From: Methylobacterium sp. J-077
GTDB taxonomy: Bacteria; Pseudomonadota; Alphaproteobacteria; Rhizobiales; Beijerinckiaceae
NCBI RefSeq assembly: GCF_022829365.1
Contig: NZ_JAKSYJ010000093.1
Span: 124,001-188,000, forward strand
Direction of reading: 5' to 3'
DNA length: 64,000 nt
Every line of letters starts with the position of its first letter. Position 1 is the stretch's first letter. Positions 42,584 to 50,423 of this stretch are shown here, piece by piece. Below the pieces are notes generated by a model. It was not told the DNA's origin. It worked only from the letters and a program-made list of their open reading frames with translations, and ran no database searches. Both the position numbers and the translations under genes were made by a program.

Positions 42584-43458
42584 CAGACGCGGCCCTCCGT
42601 GCCGAACAGCCCTTGCGGGCGCGCCACCAGCACCAGTGCCATCAGGCCGTAGAGCATCACCTCCGAATAGGCGGAGCTGAAGGCACTCGTCAGGCTGATG
42701 ACCTCGCCCGCGATCAGCCCTCCCACCACCGCGCCGGGGAACGAGCCGAGCCCGCCCAGCACGATGACCACGAAGGATTGCACCATGAAGCTGGCACCCA
42801 TGTCGGGCGTCACCGAGACGACGGGGGCGTAGAGCATCCCGGCGAGCCCCACCGCGACGATTCCGATGCCGAAGACGAGGAGGAAGGTGCGGCGCACGTC
42901 GATGCCGAGGATGCCGACCATGCCGGCATTCTCGATGCCCGCCCGCACCACGAGGCCGATCGCAGTCCGGTAGAGGACGAGGTAGAGGCCGAGGAGGAGC
43001 GCCGCGACGATGCCGATCAGTTGGAGCCGGTAGGTCGGGTAGACGAGGAAGCCGAGCTTGGTCGCCCCCACGCCCCAGGAAGGCAACGGCACCCGCTGGC
43101 TGTTCCCCCCGAACCACGCGCGCAACGCCTCCACGAGAACAATGCCGATGCCGTAGGTGACGAGGATCTGGTCCTCGTCGGGCCTCGCGTAGAAATGGCG
43201 GATCACCAGCCGCTCCATGGCGAAGCCGACGACCAGCATGACGGCGCAGCCGCCGAGCAGGGCGAGCAGGAAGGAATGCGTCGCCGACATCATCACGAAG
43301 GCGGTGTAGGCCCCCACGGCGAACAGCGCACCGTGGGCGAAGTTGAGCACCCCCAGGGTGCCCAGGATGATGGTGAGCCCGCTGGACACGAGCGCCAGAA
43401 GGCTCCCAAGGGCAAGGCCGTTGAAGGCCTGGGAGAGGAGAACCACCGTGTTGGGCAT
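42583..43458 (-). CDS. ABC transporter permease, LivH type (system 3)
   Basis: A 291-residue LivH-like protein: ALGSLLALVSSGLTIILGTLGVLNFAHGALFAVGAYTA at the start and VIVLGGLGSFPGAVVGGLIAGEV near the end, with about eight membrane segments. It is transcribed right after the binding protein, with a ten-base gap. Confidence 0.93.
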   Translation of the reverse strand: MPNTVVLLSQAFNGLALGSLLALVSSGLTIILGTLGVLNFAHGALFAVGAYTAFVMMSATHSFLLALLGGCAVMLVVGFAMERLVIRHFYARPDEDQILVTYGIGIVLVEALRAWFGGNSQRVPLPSWGVGATKLGFLVYPTYRLQLIGIVAALLLGLYLVLYRTAIGLVVRAGIENAGMVGILGIDVRRTFLLVFGIGIVAVGLAGMLYAPVVSVTPDMGASFMVQSFVVIVLGGLGSFPGAVVGGLIAGEVISLTSAFSSAYSEVMLYGLMALVLVARPQGLFGTEGRV

Positions 43459-43468
43459 GGCCGGTCCC

Positions 43469-44776
43469 TCAGGTGTAGGGGCCGAGCTTGCAACCGAACA
43501 GGTCGGGCGGGTTCATCACGCTCTCGCCCTCGACCACGTCCACGATCTCGTAGAAATCCTCCGGCCCCTTCATCGAGGCGGGCGCCTTGCCTTTCAGGAT
43601 CGGGATTGGTCGGACCATCTGGTGGTCCTCGGCGCGGTAATAGACGCGGCCGATGGTCGAGTTGTAGGGCTGGCTCTTCGAGGCCTCCATCGCTTTGATC
43701 ATGTCGACCGGGTTGAACCCGCCGACCCGCTCGACCGTGAGCGCCCAGAGATAGGTCTGCATGTAGGCGATGTGGGCGCCCCAGCGTGGGTGATACTTGT
43801 TCTTGTCGAGGAAGCTCGCCACGAAGGTCTTGGCGAGGGGATAGCGGTCCTCCAGCGTCCACCAGAAATCGCAGGAGCCATAGACGCCCTGCATCAGTTC
43901 GGCGCCGAGTTCCTTGTCCTGGAAGGAGGACAGGTTCGGCACGACGAGCTTCATGCTCGATAGGACGCCGAACTGCTCGGCTTGCTTGGTCGAGGCGACC
44001 GCATCCGCGCCGAAGCAGATGTTCACGAAGACGTCGGCGCCGCTGTTGGCGATGTTGAGGAGCGCCGAGCTGTAATCGGCGGTGCCCAGCGGCACGGTCT
44101 CCTTCAGAACCTGTGTCCAGCCCGCCTCCTTGGCGAAATTGGCAAAGGATTCGTAGACCGTCTGGCCGTAGGTGTAATCCGGCACCAGGAAGGCCATCTT
44201 GCGCTTGGGACCGAGCGCCTTGGCGACCACCGGGGCCAGCGCCTTGGCGGCCATGTAGGCGTTCTGCTGCGAGCGGAAGCCGTAGCGCTGGCAGTTCTTG
44301 CCGGTGACGTCGTTCGAGCCGGCGATGCCGACCATGTAGAGGACCTTGTCGCGGCTCGCAAGTTCCTCGAGGGCGATGGCCTCGGAACTGCTCACGGAGC
44401 CCGAGAACTGAATCGCCTTGTCCCGCTGGATGAACTGGGTCGCCGCCTGCACCGCAACGTTGGGCTTCCCCTCCGTGTCGGCGACCTTGTAGCGGATCTG
44501 GCGCCCGAGGACGCCCTTGCCCTTCAGGCCCCAGGCGGCCGGGATCTCGCCGCCCGCGTTGATCTGCGCGATGGCGAGTTCGTAGCCGAGCTTCAGGTCG
44601 TTGCCATCACCGGAGAAGACGCCTGTCAGGGGCATGTTGAGGCCGACGAAGACGGAGTCAGCGCCGACACCCTCCGGGAAGGTGCCGATCGCGGCGGGCG
44701 TCTGCGCGCGGGCCAAGCCCGGCAGCATCAGTCCGGCGGCGCCCCCGAGGAGCAGCTTGCGACGGTCGAACATCAT
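43469..44776 (-). CDS. ABC transporter substrate-binding protein, branched-chain amino acid/urea type (system 3)
   Basis: A 435-residue binding protein starting at the first of two Met codons (MMFDRRKLLLGGAAG), a Tat-like signal ending GLARAQ, with GGAG upstream. The mature part has DSVFVGLNMPLTGVFSGDGNDLKLGYELAIAQINAGGEIP and VFVNICFGADAVASTKQAEQFG. It is larger than system 1 and 2 proteins and of a different subgroup, so it probably carries a different ligand. The nitrilase next door suggests nitrile, amide or related compounds, as an inference. Confidence 0.92.
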   Translation of the reverse strand: MMFDRRKLLLGGAAGLMLPGLARAQTPAAIGTFPEGVGADSVFVGLNMPLTGVFSGDGNDLKLGYELAIAQINAGGEIPAAWGLKGKGVLGRQIRYKVADTEGKPNVAVQAATQFIQRDKAIQFSGSVSSSEAIALEELASRDKVLYMVGIAGSNDVTGKNCQRYGFRSQQNAYMAAKALAPVVAKALGPKRKMAFLVPDYTYGQTVYESFANFAKEAGWTQVLKETVPLGTADYSSALLNIANSGADVFVNICFGADAVASTKQAEQFGVLSSMKLVVPNLSSFQDKELGAELMQGVYGSCDFWWTLEDRYPLAKTFVASFLDKNKYHPRWGAHIAYMQTYLWALTVERVGGFNPVDMIKAMEASKSQPYNSTIGRVYYRAEDHQMVRPIPILKGKAPASMKGPEDFYEIVDVVEGESVMNPPDLFGCKLGPYT

Positions 44777-44820
44777 AGCACATCTCCACTCGGGCAGGGG
44801 TCGAGGCAACGCTCAGCAAG

Positions 44821-45846
44821 TCACGCGCCGTCGCCGGGGACAGGCGCGGAAACACCCGCGGGCGGCGGGGCGGAGCCGGGATCGCGAAAGGCCGCGGGGG
44901 CGAGGCGGCGGCGGTTCACCGTGAGGTCGAACACGTCGAAGCGGTTGTAGTAGCCGACCACGTCGTGGAACTGCTTCGGCTCGATGCAAGCTGCGAGGTC
45001 GATTTCGGCGTAGAGGATTCCCTCGTCCCGAAGGGCTTCGCCGATCTGGGCGCCGGTCGGATCAAGGAAGAACGAGGCGGCGCGCGGCGTCCCTTCCAGA
45101 ACCTCGGCGGCCCGGGGATCGCAAGAGGCGATGGTGTCGAACGCCGCACGGTCGAGCACACTCGCGGTGACGAGGCCGAAGACCTTGGCCTCGAAGCAAT
45201 GGGCGCCCGCCCGGAGGCGGTTCGCGGCGAGGTTGTCGTAATTGCCCCCGCCCGCTGGGCGCCGCGTCGGCCAGACCGGCGGCCAGGACGAGATATGGAA
45301 CTGCTCGCCCTGCGCCATCAGGCTATAGCGGGCCAGCGAGTTGGTGTTCTCGCCGCAGATGAGTTGGCCGATCCGGCCGATCGCGGTCTCGACCACCCGC
45401 AGCCCGGCCCCATCGCCTGCCGCCCAGACCAGCTTCTCGTAGAAGGTCGGAACGAGCTTGCGGTGGTGGTTGAGGATGTCGCCGCCCTCGCCGATCAGCA
45501 GGTTGCTGTTCCACAGGCAGCCGACGCTCACGGGTGAACGCTCGCTGAGGCCGATGGAGACGATGACCCTCGCCGCCTTCGCGGCCTCGCGGATGCGGGC
45601 GACTTCCGGTCCGTCGACGAGGACCGACTGGTCGGCCATGCGGGCGAACAGGTCGTGGTTGTCGATCGGCGCCGCAAGGGCGGCCCAGACCGGAAAGGCC
45701 GGGATGAAGGTTTCCGGGAAGGCGACGAGGGCCGCGCCGGCCCTGGCCGCCTCGTGGATGAGGGAAACCGCCTTGTCCGTCGTCGCCGTGGCGTCGAGGA
45801 AGACCGGTGCGGCATGGATGGCCGCCGCCTTGAAACGGGGATTCAT
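44821..45846 (-). CDS. Nitrilase-family carbon-nitrogen hydrolase
   Basis: A 341-residue nitrilase-superfamily enzyme with the full catalytic triad: Glu45 (FPETFIP), Lys130 (NHHRKLVPTF) and Cys164 (LICGENTN). The CGEN motif and length place it with true nitrilases and cyanide hydratases, which convert nitriles to acids and ammonia, rather than amidases. The start lies in a tandem 15-base repeat, with an ATG in the second copy. It is divergent from a LysR regulator and adjoins the third ABC transporter. Confidence 0.88.
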   Translation of the reverse strand: MNPRFKAAAIHAAPVFLDATATTDKAVSLIHEAARAGAALVAFPETFIPAFPVWAALAAPIDNHDLFARMADQSVLVDGPEVARIREAAKAARVIVSIGLSERSPVSVGCLWNSNLLIGEGGDILNHHRKLVPTFYEKLVWAAGDGAGLRVVETAIGRIGQLICGENTNSLARYSLMAQGEQFHISSWPPVWPTRRPAGGGNYDNLAANRLRAGAHCFEAKVFGLVTASVLDRAAFDTIASCDPRAAEVLEGTPRAASFFLDPTGAQIGEALRDEGILYAEIDLAACIEPKQFHDVVGYYNRFDVFDLTVNRRRLAPAAFRDPGSAPPPAGVSAPVPGDGA

Positions 45847-45859
45847 GAAACGGGGATTC
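45831..45859. repeat. Tandem 15-base duplication at the nitrilase start
   Basis: TGAAACGGGGATTC occurs at 45831-45844 and again at 45846-45859, a period of 15 bases. On the minus strand it codes for NPRF twice in frame, with the start ATG between the copies. Confidence 0.75.
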
Positions 45860-45900
45860 CTGGATTGCCCTTTCGAGGCCGAGCTTAGGCAGCCTGTCCG

Positions 45901-45922
45901 CCGCTTGAAGCGGTCAATTCCG
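45901..45922. promoter_or_regulatory. Candidate LysR binding site in the nitrilase/lysR-like divergent region
   Basis: CCGCTTGAAGCGG (45901-45913) is a perfect dyad, and it overlaps GCGG-N6-CCGC (45909-45922). It lies between the divergent nitrilase and LysR genes, where LysR regulators normally bind. Confidence 0.45.
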
Positions 45923-45984
45923 CAAGCGCCCTTGCACGGATCCCAAGCCGCCGACGTGGCGCGACTCTTGCGCCGCGCGAGACC

Positions 45985-46968
45985 ATGCGTGCCCTCGATC
46001 AGCTCGACTGGGATGACCTGAAGGTCTTCGTCCATGCCGCCCGTGGGGGCAGCCTCGCGGGAGCGGCCAAGAGGCTGCGGGTCGATCAATCGACCGTCAG
46101 CCGGCGCCTCGCCCATCTGGAAGCCGCCCTGGGCGTCTCCCTGTTCGAGCGCATGCCCTCCGGCCTGCGCCTGAGCGAGGCCGGCCAGCGCCTGCTCCGC
46201 CACGCGGAGCGGGTGGAGAGCGCCATCATCGCCATGGAGGAGGAGGTCACTCCCAGCTCCGGGCAGGCCGGAGGCCGCGTCCGTCTCGCGACGATGGAGG
46301 GCATCGCCTCCCTCTATCTCGCCGAGCGGTTCGTGCGCCTGCACGAGACGCATCCCGACCTCACCGTCGAGCTGCTGACATCGCCCCAGACGGTCTATGT
46401 GAATCGCCGGGAGGCCGACCTCTTCCTGAGCTTCTTCGAGCCACCGGGGCAGGGGCTCGTCTCCGAGCGGATCGGCCGCTTCCGGCTCGGGCTCTACGCC
46501 TCACCGGGCTACCTCGACCGGGCGGGAACGCCACGATCCATCCAGGATCTGGAGCGCCACGCCTTTGTCACCTACGTCGAAGACCTCGTGCAGGTCGATT
46601 GCGTGCGGTGGCTCGACGAAATCATCGCGGATCGGCGTACCGTGTTCCACTCGACGAGCATGATCGCGCAGAAGCAGGCGGCCGCCGGTGGGCTCGGCAT
46701 CGTCCTCCTCCCAAGCTTCGCGGTTGCCGGACGCGACCTCCTGGTCCCGGTACTGCACGATGACTTGTCGACGATTCGAGATCTCTGGCTCAACGTCCAC
46801 ACCGACCTGCAATTCTCGCCCCGCATCAGGGCGGTCTCGGCCTTCCTGAAAACTCTATTCCGCTCCGATCCCACGCTGCAGGTCAATCTTCGGCTTCCGC
46901 AACCAATCTCTGTTTTGGGGCCCGCGATGTCTTCAGTGGACTTGCCCGAAACTGCCCAGGCCGTTTGA
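45985..46968 (+). CDS. LysR-family regulator of the nitrilase region
   Basis: A 327-residue LysR regulator. The N-terminal helix-turn-helix is LDWDDLKVFVHAARGGSLAGAAKRLRVDQSTVSRRLAHLEAALGVSLFER. The C-terminal substrate-binding domain carries GRVRLATMEGIASLYLAERFV. It is divergent from the nitrilase, separated by 138 bases, the classical LysR arrangement, and probably activates that gene and perhaps transporter 3. Confidence 0.9.
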   Translation: MRALDQLDWDDLKVFVHAARGGSLAGAAKRLRVDQSTVSRRLAHLEAALGVSLFERMPSGLRLSEAGQRLLRHAERVESAIIAMEEEVTPSSGQAGGRVRLATMEGIASLYLAERFVRLHETHPDLTVELLTSPQTVYVNRREADLFLSFFEPPGQGLVSERIGRFRLGLYASPGYLDRAGTPRSIQDLERHAFVTYVEDLVQVDCVRWLDEIIADRRTVFHSTSMIAQKQAAAGGLGIVLLPSFAVAGRDLLVPVLHDDLSTIRDLWLNVHTDLQFSPRIRAVSAFLKTLFRSDPTLQVNLRLPQPISVLGPAMSSVDLPETAQAV

Positions 46969-47189
46969 TGCTCGAAGACAAAAAATATCTCTCAAATGTT
47001 ATTCAATATGCATTTAGTGAGATTGACCCTGGGGACCAATCAGCGTCCTGGCGTTTAAGTATATCTTATTCTGCGATCCACCTTCCACCCCGATGGGAAT
47101 GTCCGCTTTGGGGAGCCGCGCCGATCATTTCCTGTGACCGGGTTGGGTCGGGAGGCGGCTGTCCGTTCCGCGCCAAGTGTGGAAATTGG

Positions 47190-47272
47190 CGGTCTGCCCG
47201 GAAGCAGACGTTCGGCTTCGCGCCCATTGCTGCCACTCAGCCGAACCGGGCAGCAACCTAAAAGCAGACGTT
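47190..47272. repeat. Dispersed repeat related to the 12.65 kb element
   Basis: GAAGCAGACGTTCGGCTTCG followed by CGCCCATTGCTGCCACTCAG aligns with AAAGCGGACATTCCGCTTTG and GCGCCCATTGCCGTCATTCA at 12652-12693. Both copies end, about 70 bases later, in an AAGC(A/G)GAC(G/A)T segment. Identity is partial, so this is a diverged family. Confidence 0.5.
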
Positions 47273-47781
47273 CTATCGGCAGCTTAGCGATAGCCTGATT
47301 GTCGATGTATCCGACGGTGCATCGCCGTAGGGAGGCTTCGCAGGTACCTTCACGAATTTCGCTCCGAGGCGCACAATCCCCCGGTGGACCTTCTACGACA
47401 CCATAGTTGAGGTCAGCCTCGCCCTTGCGCCGTCACTGACGGCCTACGCCCCTTCGTGCCCCAAGCTAAGCTGAGTTTGCTCAACTGCCGCAAAAGACCG
47501 CTATCGGGATGCGCCAACTCCGCCCGAGATGGCAGACATGGGTCGCGAGGAGTATGTTAGCTTTCTCGGCTAGCGTGCTACTCAGTGACTATCCCACGTA
47601 AAGTCGATACAAATGCGTTCTGATAACATTTTGACCCATTTGATTGTCTAATTTTGTAGGTGTTCGAGCACACTACGACCTATAACATCTATTTAATCGG
47701 TAAAATTGATTTAATAAAAATTCAAATCAATATAAAAATGTTTCTTGACCTGCCGCGCCCTGCTTAGGGTGCGCTTTATAT

Positions 47782-47808
47782 AGATTATCGTGCTGAATCA
47801 GATAATCT
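47782..47808. promoter_or_regulatory. Dyad upstream of the sodium-solute symporter
   Basis: AGATTATC (47782-47789) and GATAATCT (47801-47808) form a perfect inverted repeat with an 11-base spacer, just after a TATATAG box. It lies about 180 bases before the symporter start and may be an operator. Confidence 0.45.
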
Positions 47809-47985
47809 GATGGTGCCGATCAAATCAAAATATTTGTCCGCTTCCTCTTCAAAATCTAGTTTCCCCCGTAATGGCCGTTGCTTCTCGCTCCTGCGAGGAA
47901 AGCTGCGGCCCCGAATGATTTCGGAGGAAACATGCTGGGTTCCCTTGGCGCCCAGGCGCTACGGCGTCGCCGTTAGGCCGCACCC

Positions 47986-49377
47986 ATGCAGCCAAACTGG
48001 ATCGTTCTCTCCCTGACCCTGGCCTACATGGCGGCGATGGGGCTGATCAGTTTCTCTGTGCGACGCCATGCGAAGAGCGCTGGAAGCTTTACCTCCGGCG
48101 GCACGCGCTATCCGGCGTTCCTGATCGGCTTTCTGTTGATGTCGGAATTCATCGGGACTGCCACGAGCGTCGGTACCACACAGACGGCCTACAGAGTCGG
48201 GGTGTCGGCAGCCTGGAACGTCCTCGCCCTCGCCGTCGGATTCGTTCTTTACGCCATCCTACTCGCGCCCCGTTTTAAGGAACTCGGCGAGAATACGATC
48301 TCCGGGGCGTTGAATAAGGCCTACGGTCGCCCGACCAAGCTCGCGACCTCGGTCATTATGATCTTCGCTCTTCAGATCGTCGCAGTCTCAACCTATGCGG
48401 GCGGCGGTACGATCCTGGCAGGTCTCCTCAATGTCGATCGGACCAGTGCCATCGTCATCACGGGTATCGTCGCGACGCTCTATGTTAGTGTCGGGGGGAT
48501 GCGCTCGGTCATCTACACGAATGTCCTCCATGCCGTCGTGAAGTATCTTGGCATCCTCGCGGCCGTCGCCTTCGGATTGTCTCAGGTCGGCGGCCTCGCG
48601 AACCTGAGGGCCCGCGTGCCCGAAGCGATGTTCGCGGTCGATACGGTCGGCTGGTCACAGATCTTCGCGTGGATGGTCGCCGGCATCGGCGCGGTCTTCT
48701 CGACGCAATACGTGATCCAGGCCATCAATACCGTGCAGGACGGGCGCACGGCGCGGCAGGCCAGCTTTTATTGTGCCTTCCTGCTCGTGCCGTTCGGCAT
48801 CGGCGCCGCCCTGGTCGGTGTCTGCGCGGCGGCGCTGCTGCCGGGAATCCCCGCGATCCAGGCTTTGCCGGGCCTAATCGCCCGGATGGACGATCTGCTG
48901 GCCGCCATCGTGGTGGCGGGATTGGCGGGGTCGCTGTTCGGCACGATCTCGGCCCTCAGCATCGGTGCCGCCACCCTGCTGTTCAAGGATTTCTATCATC
49001 CCCGCCGTCGGAGCGAGGATGGGACGTCGTCCCTGCGGTTCGTCCGCAGCATGACGGTGCTCGTGGGCCTGATCCCGATTCCCCTGGCGATCTTCGCGCC
49101 GGATATCCTGAAGGTGACCTTCCTCGCGAAATCCCTGCGGGCGACGCTGGCGGTCCTGGTCGTCTTTGCCTTCTACGCTCCGCGCTTCGGCACCCCGCGG
49201 GCCGCCGTCGTCAGCATCCTGGTTTCCCTCGTCCTGACGATCGGCTGGTTCCTCGCCGGCGATCCCGGGGGAATCGACAACGCCTATGTGGCCCTCGTCA
49301 TTCCCCTAGCGGTGATGGGTACCGCCGAACTCCGGAAGAGGACCACGCTCCGGAACGAACCGGTTGCGGCGCCCTGA
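47986..49377 (+). CDS. Sodium:solute symporter (SSS) family protein
   Basis: A 463-residue inner-membrane protein with about 12-13 hydrophobic segments. SSS landmarks are LIGFLLMSEFIGTATSVGTTQTAYRVG near the start, VSVGGMRSVIYTNVLHAVVKYLG in the middle and LFGTISALSIGAATLLFKDFY later. It couples sodium entry to uptake of a carboxylate or other solute; the substrate is unknown. It reads towards the AraC gene and the hmf cluster, so furoate or a related acid is a plausible but unproven cargo. Confidence 0.9.
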   Translation: MQPNWIVLSLTLAYMAAMGLISFSVRRHAKSAGSFTSGGTRYPAFLIGFLLMSEFIGTATSVGTTQTAYRVGVSAAWNVLALAVGFVLYAILLAPRFKELGENTISGALNKAYGRPTKLATSVIMIFALQIVAVSTYAGGGTILAGLLNVDRTSAIVITGIVATLYVSVGGMRSVIYTNVLHAVVKYLGILAAVAFGLSQVGGLANLRARVPEAMFAVDTVGWSQIFAWMVAGIGAVFSTQYVIQAINTVQDGRTARQASFYCAFLLVPFGIGAALVGVCAAALLPGIPAIQALPGLIARMDDLLAAIVVAGLAGSLFGTISALSIGAATLLFKDFYHPRRRSEDGTSSLRFVRSMTVLVGLIPIPLAIFAPDILKVTFLAKSLRATLAVLVVFAFYAPRFGTPRAAVVSILVSLVLTIGWFLAGDPGGIDNAYVALVIPLAVMGTAELRKRTTLRNEPVAAP

Positions 49378-49437
49378 CGGGACGGGGGTCCCGGCGGCGA
49401 TCTAGCTGCCACCCGCGGACCATGCTAAATAGTGCAG

Positions 49438-50295
49438 ATGTCCGAGGCTCTTGAGATCGCCCATGGCGCCTTCGGCCGCGTCGCGCTCCTCGACATGGAC
49501 CGCAGCCTCGTCCGCCACGCGCACCCGCATTGCCACGTGCTCCTGAAGGTCGAGGGAGACGACACGCAGTTCCTCGTCGGCGATCAGGTTGTCGCGCTCA
49601 CCGACGATCAGGCTGTCCTGATCAACGCCTGGGAGACCCACGCCTACCTGCACGATCCCCAGCGGGCCAAGGCGATGATCCTGGCTCTGTACATCGAGCC
49701 CGACTGGCTCGGCGCGTTCCGGCGGAATTGGGCTGCGAGCGGGGCGCCCGGTTTCTTCGGACAACCGTCGGGCGCCGTCACACCAACGATTCGCCGGCTC
49801 GCCCACGACCTCGCCGCCGAGATGGTCTACACGCCGCTTTCCTCCCACATCCAGGACGAGTTGCTGTCGAACCTGATGGTCGCCGTGATCGAGCGGTTCA
49901 CGGCTTGGCGCGAGGAGCCCCTCTCCCTCCGCGCCGCCGCCCGGCGCAACGCTGGCGACTGGCGCATCCGACGCACAATCGCACGGGTGCGAGCAGAGCC
50001 CGGCGCCATGCTGGGCACCGAGGCGCTGGCACGCGAGGCGGGGCTCTCCCGCGCCCAGTTCTACCGCCTGTTCGAGCAATCCACCGGGGCCCCGCCGCAT
50101 GTCTTCCTGAACGCGATCCGGATCGAGCAGGCCGTCGAGGCCATCGTGAGCAGCGAGGAGCCCATCACCGCGATCGGCATGCGCCTCGGCTTCGCCGCGC
50201 CCGCACATTTCTCGCGCTTCTTCCGGGACCACGTCAGCGTACCCCCGAGCATCTTCCGCGGTATCGTCCGGCGGGGCGGCCAGCCCGCTGCCTGA
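49438..50295 (+). CDS. AraC-family regulator upstream of hmfABCDE
   Basis: A 285-residue AraC regulator; the ATG at 49438 is chosen over a GTG two codons earlier. The N-terminal cupin-type sensor (HAHPHCHVLLKVEGDDTQFLVGDQ) is followed by AraC helix-turn-helix motifs, LAREAGLSRAQFYRLFEQSTG and IGMRLGFAAPAHFSRFFRDHVSVPP. In the furoate clusters described in Cupriavidus basilensis an AraC-type regulator accompanies hmfABCDE. Tandem repeats just before hmfA are candidate binding sites. Confidence 0.88.
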   Translation: MSEALEIAHGAFGRVALLDMDRSLVRHAHPHCHVLLKVEGDDTQFLVGDQVVALTDDQAVLINAWETHAYLHDPQRAKAMILALYIEPDWLGAFRRNWAASGAPGFFGQPSGAVTPTIRRLAHDLAAEMVYTPLSSHIQDELLSNLMVAVIERFTAWREEPLSLRAAARRNAGDWRIRRTIARVRAEPGAMLGTEALAREAGLSRAQFYRLFEQSTGAPPHVFLNAIRIEQAVEAIVSSEEPITAIGMRLGFAAPAHFSRFFRDHVSVPPSIFRGIVRRGGQPAA

Positions 50296-50315
50296 CGGCG
50301 CCGTCATCAAAGAAT

Positions 50316-50347
50316 GAGACGTTTCGGTAAGTCTCGAGACGCCTCGG
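50316..50347 (+). promoter_or_regulatory. Direct-repeat operator candidate upstream of hmfA
   Basis: GAGACGTTTCGG (50316-50327) is repeated as GAGACGCCTCGG (50336-50347), 10 of 12 bases identical and 20 bases apart, two helical turns. AraC regulators typically bind such tandem sites. GTCTCGAGAC at 50331-50340 is also a perfect palindrome overlapping the second copy. The site lies about 80 bases before hmfA. Confidence 0.6.
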
Positions 50348-50423
50348 CATCGCCGCACCCACACGGAGTCGCCATTCTCCCCGAGATACGGACCCCATCG
50401 AGAGGTCCGGCGGAGGAAGCGGC

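Larger units (their letters stand above)
46969..47985. other. Gene-free kilobase with repeats and an AT-rich core
   Basis: No frame here is supported by a family. The left part, 47090-47275, contains several GCAGAC/GCGGAC-type segments; part of it resembles the 12.65 kb repeat. The right part, 47580-47830, is strongly AT-rich, unlike the rest of the window. It holds the dyad at 47782-47808. This may be decayed insertion DNA and the symporter promoter. Confidence 0.5.
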
